Part shown: piece after piece, positions 47,401 through 60,574 of the stretch
Numbering within the stretch: position 1 is the first letter of the stretch
Layout: each line of letters begins with the position of its first letter
Assembly: GCF_027595985.1 (NCBI RefSeq)
Contig: NC_073308.1
Span: 17,444,005-17,508,004, forward strand
Length of the DNA: 64,000 nucleotides
Source: Sorex araneus
Taxonomy: Eukaryota > Chordata > Mammalia > Eulipotyphla > Soricidae
Direction: 5' to 3'
Notes under the pieces: model-generated
What the model saw: only the letters and a program-made list of their open reading frames with translations
Databases searched by the model: none
Told to the model about the DNA's origin: nothing
Made by a program: the position numbers and the translations under genes

Positions 47401-48277
47401 ACAAGGTCGGCAAAACCCTCCATGACATTGAAGACACTGGTATCTTCAAAGTTGACATGCCACTGGCCAAGCAAGTGAAAACAGAGATAAATAAATGGGA
47501 CTATCTCAAACTAAGAAGCTTCTGCACCTCAAGAGAAACAGTGACCAAAGTACAAAGACAATCTACAGAATGGGAAAGGATATTTATGCAGTACCTATCC
47601 AATAAAGGGTTGATATCAAGGATATACAATGCACTGGTTGAACTCCACAAGAAGAAAACTGCCAACCTGATCAAAAAATGGGGTGATAAAATGAATAGAA
47701 AGTTTCCCAAAGAAGAAATCTGAATGGCTCAGAGGCACATGAGAAAATGTTCAACATCAGGGAGATGCAGATCAAAACAACAATGAGATATCATCTCACA
47801 CCACAGAGACTGGCCCACATCCCAAAAAACAAAAACAACTGGTGTTGGCGTGAATGTGGGGAGAAAGGGACTCTTCTTCACTGTTGGTGGGAATGCTGAC
47901 TGGTTCAGCCCTTTGGGAAAACAATATGGACGATTCTCAAAATATTAAAAATTGAGCTTCCATTTGACCCAGCAATACCACTCCTGGGAATATATCCCAG
48001 AGAGGCAAAAAGGTATAGTAGAGATGGCATCTGCATTTCTATGTTCATTGCAGCACTGATTACAATAGCCAAAATCTGGAATAAAACAGAGTGCCCCCAA
48101 AGAGATGACTGGTTAAAGAAACTCTGGTACACAATGGAATACTATGTAGCTGTCAGAAAACATGAAGTCATAAAATTTGCAAATAAATTGATCAACATGG
48201 AAAGTATCATGTTGAATGAAATGAGTCAGAAAGAAAGAGACAGACATAGAAAGATTGCACTCATATGTGTAATATAA
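44490..48277 (+). pseudogene. L1 ORF2 (endonuclease/reverse transcriptase), multiply broken
   Basis: The ATG at 44490 opens with SLNVNGLNSPIKR, the start of the APE-type endonuclease that nicks target DNA. The frame is lost within about 90 bp. The endonuclease C-end SDHDAL (about 45159) is visible. Open stretches follow at 45425-45661, 45759-46079 ([15 protein letters not shown]-like region), 46200-47210, 47304-47723 and 48041-48277. The 336-codon piece holds the RT core: [11 protein letters not shown] (motif A), [19 protein letters not shown] (motif B) and LFADDIILY (motif C, both catalytic Asp present). The CX3CX7HX4C motif (about 47846-47896) is intact but followed at once by TGA at 47897. 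The end reads [11 protein letters not shown]. Confidence 0.93.
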
Positions 48278-48752
48278 TATAACTGAGAAGTACAAGTTGG
48301 CAATGATGCAATTTCTGGCAGATAGTTCTCTGGACTTAGTTACTAAAATACTAAAGTACAGAAACCCAAAACTGTGAGGCTGCTAAGTGAGGTCACTCGA
48401 CCTCATACCTCTTCATTCTCAGCAATGGAAAACAAATTATCAAATGCTTCCTTTTCAGCAGGTCCGACTTTAGGGGGGGGGGGACTCTCCAAACAATAAT
48501 AGTGAGCTTTGTTGAAATTTTAAATGCAATCAAAGTGAAAGTAAAGCGAAATTTATCAGTTACACAGGCGGGGGGGGGCGTAGAGGTGGGGGGGGCTAGG
48601 GGTGGAGCTGTACTGTGATTCTTGGTGGTGGAATATGTGTACTGGTGAAGGGATGGGTGTTCGAGCATTGTATAACTGAGACTTAAACCTGAAAACTTTG
48701 TAACTTTCCACATGGTGACTCAATAAAAAAATTTAAAAATAATAAAAATAAA
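48278..48752 (+). other. L1 3'UTR with G runs and A-rich end
   Basis: Two G-rich clusters (11-12 G at about 48473-48483; GGGGGGGGG, GGTGGGGGGGG and TAGGGGTGG at 48567-48605) could form G-quadruplex. TGGTGGTGGAATATGTGTAC, GATGGGTGTTCGAGCATTG and CAATAAAAAAATTT close the element. Confidence 0.85.
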
Positions 48753-48768
48753 TAAAAGGCATCTTATG

Positions 48769-51700
48769 AGAGAGCAACTACACCCTGATTATAATAATAA
48801 AAGGTCCCCTTTACACATATACACATACACACACTTACTTTTCCACCATCACCCAAAATGTTAAACATAACATTTAAGATGGGTGTAATTCTCCTGTCAG
48901 CTTCTTTGTGTACTCTCTCTCCTATCCCCAATCCATCCACCAACGATGACTTGGATCTTATCCATCTTATTGGATGATGTTTCCAAATTCCTGTCCCAGA
49001 ATCCATCACACAAAATATGTTTTGGGGAGCGGAATGGTTTTATGTCTACATTATTTTGTGAGTTCTAATTAGGCAAGGTTTAAATGCATCCGCAGAATAC
49101 AAATTCATTCAAAGTACAATCAATTTTTAGAGCATAAGTAGAATAAAGAGATTATTTACTTCAGAATTTCACTTGATACCTAAAACCCCAAGGAAGTGAA
49201 ATCATTTGTACACGGTTTCATTTTCAGTGAGTAGTAAAGCCAGGAGTAGAATCTGCTTTTTGACTCCCAGATAAATAGATCTTTGTTGAAGATCCCCTGT
49301 TCCTGGCACTGTGATGCCAACCTACTATCCAACTTCCCTGCCATTGCTGAACTTGAACTTTCCATGCCAGCCAACCAGACCAGCATTGCACAGCTTGTCT
49401 ATTATGAAATGCAATGGCAAAACCTGGTCAACTATTGTACTCAGCACAGTTCCTCCCAACCTGTCCCTCCTCACCAAGCCCTGCTCAAAAAAATCTTGCC
49501 ATTTTAGTTTTACTTGAGGTATTCCAACCAACTCTGATGTTATCAAGCTGCACATTTCTGCTCTTCATACTCTAGATGATCTGAGACCCTGATTTCATTT
49601 GAAAATTCTCCTTGGGTTAGATACAAAAACAAAACAAAGAAATGGCACCAGTATTTTTCAGAGCCTTACATAGCATCCTTGAGTCTTGGGGGTTTGGGAC
49701 CAGATTTTGCTTTTTACAGAAGGATCATCCATACAACTCAGTTTGGCCAAAGAAACATTAATGCGCATGTTACAAATAAAGACTCAAAAATACTTCTGTG
49801 TTTGTATTTGTTTTTTCTCAATGCATTTGCAACTTTGAAAATAAATAGAAAAGCTTAATCTAGTCTTCTGAAGATGCCAATTATAAAAGAGTCAGATACC
49901 TTGGTTGCTGCTAGGACATCTGAGACCCACATACTTACTCTCAGCCCTAGATACAACAGGAGACCTATGACTAAACTCAGACAAGGACATCAAATTGTCC
50001 AAATCCATCCAAGTACAGGTGCTAATCCACTGGATGGAATGTTCACAGTAGTTTTTGTTTTAGGTCGTTAAATCCTGGGATGACTTGTTACTCAGCAAGC
50101 ACTAGTGGATGCAGTCACTGCATGCAGCCTCACTGGCTTTCCAGTGCCTTGTCCTGCTGCTTTTGAGAGCAGTGGACGATCCTTCCCCCCATTTTGCAGA
50201 GAGGAAAAATCAATGCCAATAGACTTTTCTAGTATTGATGCCCTGACATGCTTAATTCTTTAGATCTCATACATTAGCCATAAATCCTCCTCAGAGACAT
50301 TTCCTGGGGGCAGCCACTAAAAATGTTTAGAAAGGAATTAGAAGGTTGAGACATGCAGACAGCTCCTGAACACTCATCTCCAAAACCATAGGCAGGAGCT
50401 TAACTCATTTATAAAGTTAATAGAGGTAAAGTTAAAATTGGTCTGTATGCCTCCTGTTTGCTGACCAGGAGCCCTTAATAGCGCCCAAACATGTTGGCTT
50501 TCCCAGTGCCTAGAACCCAGACAGTAATAGTCACCATGACCGCCAATGATATTTATCAGCCACCTTTTCAGGGTAGGTGCTTTCCTAGTCAGTATTTCTC
50601 ATGTCAGGAGAGTCCTACTTGCAGAAGTAAATTCTCTTTTGCAGAGGAGGAGACAAAAATCCTGGAGTATATGTGAAATTTGCCCCAACTGCTATCCAGA
50701 CATCCAGACAGAGGAGCGACACTCACACCAGGGGTTGCTTTCTCCCACAGACCTCTGCTTCTCTGACACATTGCAGCACAATTGGGGTGAGTTCCCCATC
50801 CCTACAGACCATGAACCATGCCCCGGGAGAGCTGCAGGGGCATTTCCTCGGCAAGGAGGCCACCCAGTGCTGCGCATCAGACCTCGTGTTCTTTGCTTTG
50901 CTCTCAAACTGCTTCTGTTACCCAGCCACAGGCCTGGAAGAGTGACTTGTTAGGAATTAAATTCCTCTCCTAAGCCCCCTGAGTTTCGAGGAAGCAGTAG
51001 GAAATCCGAAACATCATTAAGCAGATCAGCTTTTTACTGTTAGCCAAGTAGATCCCATGAGGACCCTCCTAAACCCTGGCATTAAATTCCTCCATGGGAA
51101 CTCCACAGTAAGAACTCAAGAGAGATCAGCCTGAGGTCTCAAGAACTTCCTTAACTACATTCTGTTCCCAATAAGGAGACAGTCGACCTTTGTCTCTGCA
51201 TTTCTCTTTAGGTTCTGTGCATTGGAAGGGGATCCAACATGACCATGCCGACCTATGATCTGATCTCTTAGCTCTCCAGTGGGTATCACTGACGGTCCCT
51301 CTTCCTTTAATGACAGGGACATGGAGTCCTGTGCTCAGTCATCCATGTCATCCATGTGGAATGTTTTTTCCCTATGTTCCACCTTCACATGCCCTTGTCA
51401 TCTTGAACTTCAGAGTCTTATGTCACAGGTCTCACATGTCTCCCACTTGCCTTTTGTGCATATCCCCAGCTGGGCTCCCAGTGTTCACTGTCCTGTGATC
51501 CTCCAACAGGGCTGAGAAAGTGTGTGCCTAGTCAGTGTCACCATTTCATAATTCTCTACACTTTGCACAACAGACTGTGGGAGTGACCAGACAAAGGAGA
51601 GGCACCTGTGGTGGCTAACTGAGGGGTCGGAGTTCAGTGAATGCCTGCCCTTGACTTTTATTTAGGTTTTGGTTGAGAAGCACATGCCTCATATGGAATG

Positions 51701-53499
51701 GTACCAAGTTCAATCCCCAGCACCGAAGACCCCACACCACCCCCATCCATGGGTATGACTCCAGAGCACTCAGGACTGTCTGGAGTGGTACCTTTTATCA
51801 AAGGAATCATTCTTTTCCCTGCCTGTGTTCCAGACGAGCTATCTTGCTTTGCCTGAAGGAGTCCATTTCTTTTCCCACATAGCCAACGGTACAAATAAGT
51901 TTCTGCTAATTTACCAAGCTGCCTATATCAAATTTAGTGATATTCAAGTGACCAAAGACACTCAGAAAAGCAGAGCTGAGTGTGCTTTCAGTTCCCTTAA
52001 AAAAAAAATAAAGCCAAGTTCTGTAAAAGTCAAACTTCAGATTCCAATTATGGATGTAAATTACTGCAAAGAACAGGAACTAGAAGAGGAATTCTTCCTT
52101 GGTAGGTTATACTCACTAAGCTAAAATTCATGCATCTGGGAAATAATAGAGCCTTTAAGAAAACAACGGCAACAACAAAAATGCAACCTCCCTGCTTTCC
52201 CTAGAATTAGGATCACTGCTGATTGTATTTCTCTTGCATCTGCTTTGGCCAAACTCTCATGGAAATGAAGTCATAGTTCAGTGTCAGTGCTGGGTGAGGG
52301 GGTAGCACGAGGACAAAAGAGAAGAGAAAAGAGCAAGAGGAAGGGAGTATGTCACATCCTGACTCCAGGGAAACCGTGCAAAACATCTCATCACAGCAGT
52401 GCCGGGGAACTTGGACCTGTCCAAGAAGATCCTGACTATTCTATGTCTAATCGCCCTTGATGGCTGCTGGTCACTCATGCATGACAATGCTTGCCTGGCT
52501 CCCTACTGCCTTCCCGGGTGCCTTCCTGTCAGCTTTCAGTCCAGGTGATGGACACAGCCCCTGGACCATAAGAGGGGGCATGTAGGCTCAAGATGGGGGT
52601 GGGGTGGGCCGGAGACACCCCCTCATGGACATCTGTGGCTTGTACCCAAATAGCCCGCAGCCAGGTGAAGGTTTTAGAAATAGAAACATGACAGCCAGCT
52701 TCAACCCCTGACTTCCTGTCCCCAGTATGGAGCATATTTGTTTTCCTTGAGAAATGAGAGATGAGACACCAGGGTAACAGAGAGGACATCTGTGACCCGA
52801 GGTATGTCTGTTGGCAGCGTTCAACTCTCCTATTTGGTCACTTCTATTCATGCACTTACTGGAGGCTGGAGAGAAGAAATGTGAATTAAGCCCAATAGCC
52901 AAGGGCCTCTTGGGTTATGGTTAGAATCTCTTCTTTCTGTTTGTACCAGAGGCAAAACTCATGTTCCTGTGATTCCAAAACAAGAAAAACTCCCCCACCT
53001 CCTTGCCTGGAGCTCTTGAGAGAAAAGATGGTTTAAATTGAATATGATCTTGATAATCTGGAAGGAATACCTCCATTCCCTGGCAGCTAAAGGTAGTATT
53101 GGGGTTGGGGGTGAGTCTGAAATTGTAGGATAACATTGGGTATGTTTTTTCAGCTTTGCTGCAGGGAACTTAGTTTACCTTAAAGCAATGTCCTTTCTGT
53201 ATGAACACAGGAAGACAGTTAATATTTTGCATTGTTACTTGGGAGTTGATTGACTCCAATAATATTTACTCCCAGGCATTTGTTTTCTCGACTCAGTTGC
53301 TCTTAGTTCCTAGCACCCCCAAAGCAGAGTCCTAACGAGGGATGAAATGGACCCAGGGCCAACTGTGAGCTACCCTGGCATTAAAATGGGCTAGGCCAAA
53401 GCGCCACAATACTCAACTATAAGTTTAGAGCATGGTCATAGACAAATGCTGTCATGATACAAAAGTAACGATGAGACTAGGACCGTGCTGTGGTTAGGA
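48769..53499. other. Unassigned DNA with a few possible ancient relics
   Basis: The first ~30 bp may continue the split L2. CAGAGGAGGAGACAAAAAT near 50643 could be MIR, and 51655-51790 shows SINE-like pieces (GTTCAATCCCCAGCACCGAAG). No exon-like frame recognised, and the 135-codon frame 50546-50953 has no known domain. Confidence 0.4.
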
Positions 53500-53509
53500 A
53501 GACTAACCT

Positions 53510-54380
53510 GGCCTGAGGACTGTGATCTGGAATGTATAGTGAGATGTTCTCAGGAAGAACCAAACTTTAAGTTTGATATATCTCTTACTGTGCTCATACA
53601 GAATGACATTGCTAGAAATATTAGAAGTAGATTTACTACAACTAATTAAGTGGATTACTAGCTGAGGAAAGAAGAAAGCAACACACCCTGGATGGAATTC
53701 TGCCTTTAAGGGGATCTCCTAGTAATCTGAAGTAATCTCCTTAGATGAGATTTTGTTAATCTCCTGGAGGAGTGGTCTTACCCCTCTTTGTTGATTTGTT
53801 AAAGTTCAACCCACCTTTGTGTCACCACCCTATGTGATTGCTATATAAACTAAGACTGTAAGAGAAGTAGAGGGAGAAGGCACAGAAGCAGAGCACAAGG
53901 CAAAAGAGAATCAGGGAGTCACTGGAGCCAGAAGGAGGGGAAAGAAAGAGCACAAAGTGAGTGAGAATCAGAGTCAGAAGTAAGGGTCAGAGTCAGAAGT
54001 AAGAGACAGTCAAAAGTGAGAGCAAGAAGGGCTCCAGAGAGGGAAGCAGAAGGGCTCCAGAGAGAGAGAGATCGGAAGAAGAGAGATTGGAAGAGACCAG
54101 AGGAGAGACGACAGAGACAGAGAGGTCAGAAGAGACCAGAGGAGAGACTACAGAAACAGAGTCAGAGATAGAGAGACAGATAGAAGAGAGCACAGCGGCA
54201 CACACAGAAGCAGAGCACAAAGAAGTAGCCATTCCGATCTGGTTCATACACAGTGGCTCAAGAGCACTGAATGTGAGCAGTGAGAGAGAGAGAGAGCCGC
54301 TCGAGAGCCCTTGAACACACATCATTGTACCCTTTTCGTGTGTGCGTTTGTATTTTTTTTTTACATGGAACATCCCAAAG
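53510..54380 (+). mobile_element. Candidate solo LTR with purine-rich downstream half
   Basis: A U3-like, mixed-sequence first part (TGTGATCTGGAATGTATAGTGAG from 53520) leads to a TATA-like GCTATATAAACTAAGACTG at about 53839. About 440 bp of A/G-rich sequence follow, including duplicated AGACCAGAGGAGAGAC units about 36 bp apart. Then comes a GTGTGTGCG/T-rich end near 54340-54363. I could not fix TG/CA ends or a target duplication, and no gag/pol is present. It resembles ERV-type LTRs in architecture only. Confidence 0.42.
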
Positions 54381-56139
54381 TCACCGAGCCTCAAAAAAAG
54401 CAGCTTCAAGGCAGGAAACAGTGGGAATGTCCAGCAAGAGAACTCCCAACACCCAAGTCTCAGACCCCCAGAATGGTGCTGGTGAAGTTTAGAACTACAG
54501 TGGGGCAGGAATCATGTGGATTGTCTCCACCCTGAAGTGTTGGGAAGAGCTCTACTGCTCTCTGGGTTTAAATTGCCTTCTCTCTAAAAATAGACTTTTC
54601 TACCTCATGGGGATGCTCGGGGGATTAAATGAGCTGATGTGTACTTATGAGCTTCCTCCGCAAATAGACACTGCAGGCATGCAAGGACACAGATGTACCA
54701 TCTGGTTATTTTTGTCCACTCGGTGATAGAGCACAATGGTGAGCACCATTTGGTATCAGCTCTGGATCCATTACATCTGCTTCCTGACTCTGTTCCCAAT
54801 GAGCTGCTTATTCTCAGGCTGCATTGGCACCATATTATTTAAATGTTGATGGTTTTGACATACGAAGTTCCTGCATCTTTAGCACCACCAAACAAAGGGC
54901 CCAAGACTCTCCACCACTGATCTTAAGTCATTATTTTGATTTTCGTCCTGCCTATATAGGCTCAGAGTCAGGAGTCACCTACCATTAATCGAACAGTGTG
55001 ATTTTGTCAGATTGCATAAGCACCTTCCTCAGAAGCTCCTTAAATAATCATCTCTCTCAAAAAATAGAAGAAATGAATCATCAATAATCATCTAAATAGC
55101 CCCCTGCTCCTAATCAATATGTGTAAAACAAAACTCCAGAAATAAGTGGTTGGAATTTTTAAGAAATTATTGACTGGGTTTTAGTTTTAATACAAGCTAA
55201 TTATGTATGTGAAAGTACAAAGTCTAGATTTGGGTTAAAATCAATAAAAACTGTCTATGTTCTGTATTTCTCAGGTTTACCCCTAGGTACAAGATCAAAC
55301 AGAGAGTAATTCGATTTCTGCTTGACTGTCAATGGTGGTAAGGGAACTATTCCATTTTGGATCAGAATCTTCCCAGCATGTAAATGACACTTGCTCCCCC
55401 TTTCCTATTAACACTTAGGAATTTCTCTGTGTTTTATTTGAGATAAAATATCAAAGTGTTATTCTATAATTTTCAGCAGAATAATTCAGCATTGAAGTTT
55501 AAATCTTGTTTCACCCTGAAATAAGTTGTGGATATTAGAGGTAAATCATTCGTGGCAGATGTATGGCTCTTGTTGATGGTAATTCAACATAAACTGTGTT
55601 TCTTACGACTTCCTCAGCACAAAGCATAAGCTGAGGATGGGAGCAGGTAACTTTCCTATCATTATCATAAAGACTCTTTTCTCCACAATAAAACAAGTTT
55701 CATGTTTCTCGGTTTATATGAACAACACCGGCTATCATGGGGTGGAGGGGTGCAGAATCAGTGAATAAAATAAAACAATGTAGAAATCATTGGAAATTTT
55801 AGGATCCCATAATAACCATCATCAAATGGAAAATAGGATGTTTTTATCTTTTGTTCTCACCTTAATACCAACAAATAGGCATCTGTGTATGGACAAAAGC
55901 ATTTGGGGGAGAGCCACATAGTGGAGTGCTCTGTATCAGGGAAGGTAGCAAGAGTTTCCCCCAAATATGCATTGGTTAGTAGGTCCAACTATCTGTCTCA
56001 CCTGTGGATTCTTAATTAGCAGACGCCAGAGGCCCTTCTCTGTCATATAATCTCCCAGATGCTGAGAGAGCCTTGGACAAAAGCCAAACATTTACAGAAG
56101 GGAAGACCAAGAACACAAAGAGAGACGGGGTAGGAGTAC
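54381..56139. other. Unassigned DNA
   Basis: No recognised gene or repeat. Confidence 0.5.
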
Positions 56140-56282
56140 TAGTTTAGCAGTAGAGTATTTGGCTGGCATGCAGCTGACCTGAATTCAATATCTGGCAGCC
56201 CATACAAGTCCCTGAGCATGACAAGAGTGGTACCTGGCAGCAGATTCAGGAATAAACCCTGAGCAAAGCCAGTGTGGCAAAA
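56140..56282 (+). mobile_element. Shrew-type SINE, source of the GAAA array
   Basis: GCAGTAGAGTATTTGGCTGG, AATTCAATATCTGGCAGCCC, GAGCATGACAAGAGTGGTAC and CCTGAGCAAAGCCAGTGTGG, then straight into the tetranucleotide array, which probably grew from its A-rich tail. Confidence 0.75.
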
Positions 56283-56291
56283 AGAAAGATA

Positions 56292-56385
<94 letters not shown>

Positions 56386-56408
56386 AAGAGAGAGAGAGAG
56401 AGAAAGAG
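56283..56408. repeat. (GAAA)n array grading into (GA)n
   Basis: About 22 GAAA units to about 56376, then GAGAGAAAGAGAGAGAG. Minus-strand FLSFFLS frames are artefacts. Confidence 0.97.
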
Positions 56409-56499
56409 TACACATGGAGAGCAACAAGAAAATGAACAATTAAACTAAGGCCAGAGTGGGGGGGGGGAGTAATCAATGAACAGAGCATGAATACATTGA

Positions 56500-57365
56500 A
56501 TAGATACCATAAAAACTAGAGAAATTATTAGTAAGAATATACATCAGATATGATACACCCATAACATACAAAGAATCATAACAGAATCTATGAACAGTTA
56601 TATGCCAACAAATTGGATAACCTAGAAGTTGTAGATTCATTTTTAGAAATAGATAACATTCCATGATTAACTTATGAAGAAATAGAAAATCTGAGCATAT
56701 TACAATTTACATCATACTCTATGGTGAAAATGTGAAATATTTTCCCCTAACCTCAGCAACAAGACTACTATCTATTTGATTACTCCTTTTCAACATGGTA
56801 CTAGAAGTTCTGCCGAACAATGAGAGAAGGGAAGAAAGCAAAGAATAGCAGGAAGAAAGGAAATCAGATAGATAGAGGGAAGAAAGGGAAATGAGAGGGC
56901 TTTGGTTTTGTGTTTTTGTGGGTATTTTTTTTGGGGGGTTGGGGTTTTTTGTGGGGGGTGGGGATGGTGGTGCTGGGAGAGGTCACACTGGTTACCCCTC
57001 AAGTCTTACTCCTGGCTCAATGCTCAGGGATAACTCCTGGTGAGGATCAGGGGACCACACACATGTAGTGCTGGGGATAGAATCCTGGACAGCCACATAC
57101 AAGGCAAGAACCCTATCAACCATACTATCTCTCTGGCCCAGTCAGAGCACTCTTAAAAAGGAAATATTAAGTAGAAAAAAATCATTGTTTCTATTTTCAA
57201 ACTTTGCTACAACACTGTGGTAACCAAAACAGTATGTTACTGACATATAAATAGATGCATAGACAATGGAACAAACTAGAGTAGCTAAACCTTAGTATAC
57301 GTAGATAACTAATACTTGAAAGGCTTGTATAAAACAGGGAATTGCTAGTCTCTTCAGTCAATTAT
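56500..57365 (+). mobile_element. Old L1 ORF2, left part, with antisense SINE inside
   Basis: ATATGCCAACAAATTGGATA then ACCTAGAAG matches the L1 ORF2 region 5' of the RT core, and TTCAACATGGTACTAGAAGT is motif-B DNA (compare 46484-46497). L1 resumes after the SINE with ATAAATAGATGCATAGACAATGGAAC. The RTE insertion then splits it, and the remainder is at 59545-59680. Confidence 0.7.
56900..57140 (-). mobile_element. SINE, antisense, inside old L1
   Basis: TTTTGTGGGGGGTGGGG start, CTCCTGGCTCAATGCTCAGG, GGGGATAGAATCCTGGACAG and CATACTATCTCTCTGGCCC. Confidence 0.8.
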
Positions 57366-59545
57366 GTATCATTTGTATCACTTGTTATCCCATTGCTCAT
57401 TGATTTGCTCCAGTGGGCTCCAGTAACATCTCCATTTGCCCCTGTCAAGTATGCTAGTGTAGCCCAATAGCGTCAGCCACACGTTCTTTTGACATCCCGT
57501 GGAATCCAGATGGTTACAGCTCTAGTCCAGCAGTCATCTCCAAATCTCATTACATGTCCAGCCCATCTATTTTTGAGGCCTTGGCAAATGAGACAACGTC
57601 CCTGATTCTTGATGATCAATGAGGTCGGAACTTCGGATTTCTTCTCTCATGATTGAAATGTGATATTCCAAGCATAGCTCTTTTGATTCCTCTGTGGGAG
57701 ACCCGAATAGCATTCTTATCCTGTTTTCGTGGGGCCCAGGTCTCTGAGGCATATGTTAGTGCAGGAAAAATGGTGGAGTCAAAAAGACGTGCCCAGAGCC
57801 AGAGGTTCTTTGTCCTCTTAACCACTTCTTAGATGCTCTTGAACGCATTCCACATCGCTTTGTTCCTCCTGTGCAGCTCAGGTGCCAGGTCATTCGCCAT
57901 GTTGAGTTCTCAACCTAGGTAAACATAACTGCTGCATTTGGAGATGTTCATTTGATTGAGAGCAAATGGAATGTCAGAAACTAGTCCATTTTTCATGAAC
58001 ATTATCTTTGTGAGATTCAGCTGTAGTCCAACCTTTCCACATTCACGGTTGAAGTTGGCCACCATTTGTGCCACTTGGCTAATGTTTGGTGTTATGAGAA
58101 CGATGTCATCAGCAAAACGGAGGTGGTGTAGTTGCCGACAGTCTATCTTCACTCCCACTCTTTCCCATTACAGTTATCACATGATGTTCTCGAGGGTGGC
58201 ACTGAAGAGATTCGGTGAAATGGTGTCACCCTGCTGAACCCTTCTCTTTACCTGGATGATCACTTTCTTGTAGAATGGTGAGATTCTGGTGAATCCAAAA
58301 TACATCTCACAGAGGATCCTAATGTACTGAGTTTGAACACCCTGTTTGTCTAGGGCTTCTATGATTGCTTCAGTCTCAACAGAATCAAAGGTCTTCTTTA
58401 AATCGATGAACATTAGACAGAGTTGCATCTTGAACTCTTGCAAAACCTCAATGAGCTTGGTTACTGTGTGGATATGGTCGATCATGTTGAATCCTTTTTG
58501 GAACCCAGCTTGCTCGCATGGTTGTCCTTCATCTAGTGTTCTGCTAATCCTATTCAGGATGACTCCAGTGAATAACTTGTAGACTACGAACAACAGACAG
58601 ATACGGCAATAGTTGCCCATGTCGTCGGTGTCTCCCTTCTTGTAAATCAGGATGGCCCTGCTGGGTTTCCATTGGGAAGGAACCTTGCATTCAGACAGGT
58701 AGCGTGTGAAGAGCTGAGTCAGTGTATTGACGAGTACTCGCAGCAGATTCTTCACTCAGGTGTTCAGGTCTGACCTTATCTGGACCAGATGCTTTCGTCT
58801 TTACCAAAGAAATGGCATGTTGCATTTCAGAAGGGAGAATGATAGGAATGACATATCATCCTGCAGAATTTGGTATGTGGGCAGGTGAACATGTCTGTTG
58901 AAGAGATCCAAGTAGAAGTCATAAATGATCCTCTCCATTGCCCTTCTGGAAGATGTAATAGATCCATCAGGACATTGTAGGGCAGTCATCTTGCTCTTGT
59001 AGTTGGTGAAGAACAGGTGAACATTGCAAATACTTTTCTCGACTTCTGCCACATCAGCCAACACTGTTGCTCTTCTCTCTCTGAGGTCTTCCTTTATCGC
59101 TTCTCTGCACAGCTTTGTGAGCTTAGACGTTAGCTTATGATTGGCTGAGGTTTGTGCCAAACCACGTTGGTAAATGAGCTCGAGAGTTTCCAAAGACAGG
59201 CATCTTTTTGTGGCTTTCTCTCTCTCTATTGTATGTTCCTTGCACAATCATGGAGGTGCTGAACCAGTTGATCATATTCCTCATCGACATTGTCAACAAT
59301 GGCACCTTCCCATATTGCTGCAATAGTGCCAAAGAGCTCCCAGTTGGTGGTCGTTCTGGGAGTTCTATTCTTAAACTTTGCAGCCCTTTCTCCCTGCTCC
59401 ATGAAGTAAAATTTCACATGAAGGAGATGGTGGTCTGATCCTGTTTGGAATTTTGGGACAGCAGTGACATCAGTCAGACAAAACCATCGATTGAATATGA
59501 TGTGGTCAATTTCATTGTGGAACCTAACATCAATAAATGATGTCA
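57366..59545 (-). mobile_element. RTE-clade LINE, 5' truncated, antisense
   Basis: A non-LTR retrotransposon distinct from L1: its RT reads MFIDLKKTFDSV, QQGDTISPNLFSATLE and RFADDIVLI, the style of RTE/BovB. It lacks the N-terminal endonuclease domain, has no poly-A, and ends (minus strand) in ATGGAGATGTTACTGGAGCC and GATACAAATGATACATAA. It sits inside an old L1. About 2.2 kb remain of an expected 3+ kb. Its 3' end is shared with the composite SINEs and the chimera at 60889. Confidence 0.88.
57567..59460 (-). pseudogene. RTE reverse transcriptase ORF, broken
   Basis: From 59460 down: the end of the endonuclease (SDHHLL, KFYFMEQGERAAKFKNRT), a linker frame 59247-58801, and the RT from 58755 to 58177. 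That RT holds AILIYKKGD, EQAGFQKGFNMIDHI, motif A MFIDLKKTFDSV with its Asp, and motif B QGDTISPNLF. An in-frame TGA at about 58179 and a further stop follow. Then 58158-57910 carries motif C FADD and a thumb-like region. 57825-57567 holds the conserved RTE end STIFPALTYASETW. Several frameshifts and stops rule out activity, but the catalytic residues survive. Confidence 0.88.
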
Positions 59546-59680
59546 GGAAAATTAAGCAACCTTATGAAAAAGAATGAAACTGGACCTTTGTTTTATAGTT
59601 TATGAAACGATAAACCCAAAGTGGATTACAGACTTAAACATAGGCCCTGAAATCATAGAACAATAGTTAGTCAAGTGGCC
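59545..59680 (+). mobile_element. Old L1 ORF2, right part
   Basis: AAGCAACCTTATGAAAAAGA, ATGAAACTGGACCTTTG and CCAAAGTGGATTACAGACTTA continue the L1 broken at 57365. Confidence 0.75.
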
Positions 59681-60286
59681 ATCATCTGTTCTGAAAGGTC
59701 TAGTTTGTGTTCTGGGCATTCTGCTTATATTTCTCTCTCTCTCTGGTTTCTGAGCCCAATTAAGGTGTTCTCTTTCCCTTTGCCTTGGCTGAATACAACT
59801 TGGTGCTTGCTGCTAGGAGAGCTTAAGTATCAGTAATTCTGTGTAAGTTGGAGAAATAGCAGCTTTTGCCCTGTGAGTCTGTGATCTGTCTCCATCAACA
59901 AGAGGCGAATTCCTCACTGAGTAGTTTTCCATTTCCCCAGCTTCAGATTCTTGTGTGTTCTCAGTTTTATGGATTTGGAGGATTCAGCCTGCATGTTCAG
60001 AAAGTCCTCAGTGTCTCTTACAAGAACACTGGATCATTCCAGCATTGTCTGTTTATCTGGCTACAGACTAAGAGTCAAGCAACCCTGGAAAGTCACTCAC
60101 TTGCTCTCCCCTGTTTGTGAACACCAGGAACTCACAGCTTGGGGCTGATGTTCAAAGGTGCAAGGAAGGGTGGACATACTAATGGTGCTCCCTGGTCCTG
60201 ATTTACCCATGTAAAAATCTTTCTTAAAGCACGTGAGATCTTTCTGCCATTGTGTACTCTGTGACTATTTGTAGTCAAATTTATTA
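59681..60286. other. Unassigned DNA
   Basis: Nothing recognised. Confidence 0.45.
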
Positions 60287-60560
60287 CAAGTGGGGGCTGT
60301 GAGATAGTATAGAGGTTTGAATTCTGGTACCACACAGTCCCCCAATCATCACTTGGTATAGTCCTGGAGGCCCCTAAGTGCTTATGGGTCAGCTGAATGT
60401 CCCCAGAACCGCAGGGCCTTAGATGCTTTGCGTCTTAGGGCCCTTCCATTCAACCACTAGCCCAGTTGGCTGAGAATCATCATTGCCCACGCCTCAGATA
60501 TCTTGAATTCTGAGTTCTGCTTGGGAACCCCCAACACACACACCCCAAAATAAAAAATAA
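60287..60560 (+). mobile_element. Diverged long SINE
   Basis: TGGGGGCTGTGAGATAGTATAG head, GGTACCACACAGTCCCCCAA, and a CACCCCAAAATAAAAAATAA tail. Confidence 0.45.
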
Positions 60561-60574
60561 GTCATATTTTTTGA

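Larger units (their letters stand above)
42028..48752 (+). mobile_element. Full-length, inactive L1 retrotransposon
   Basis: Bounded by the perfect 16-bp target duplication TAAAAGGCATCTTATG at 42012-42027 and 48753-48768. The layout is short CpG-rich 5'UTR (42028-42447), ORF1 from 42448 (broken), a short inter-ORF gap, ORF2 from 44490 (broken), and a 3'UTR with G runs ending in an A-rich tail. Because 5'UTR sequence lies immediately inside the left duplication, the insertion appears complete at its 5' end. It cannot be active: ORF1 holds a stop and a foreign L1 insertion, and ORF2 has many frameshifts and stops. Removing the 1,048-bp nested insertion leaves about 5.7 kb, a little short of usual L1 length. 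Confidence 0.95.
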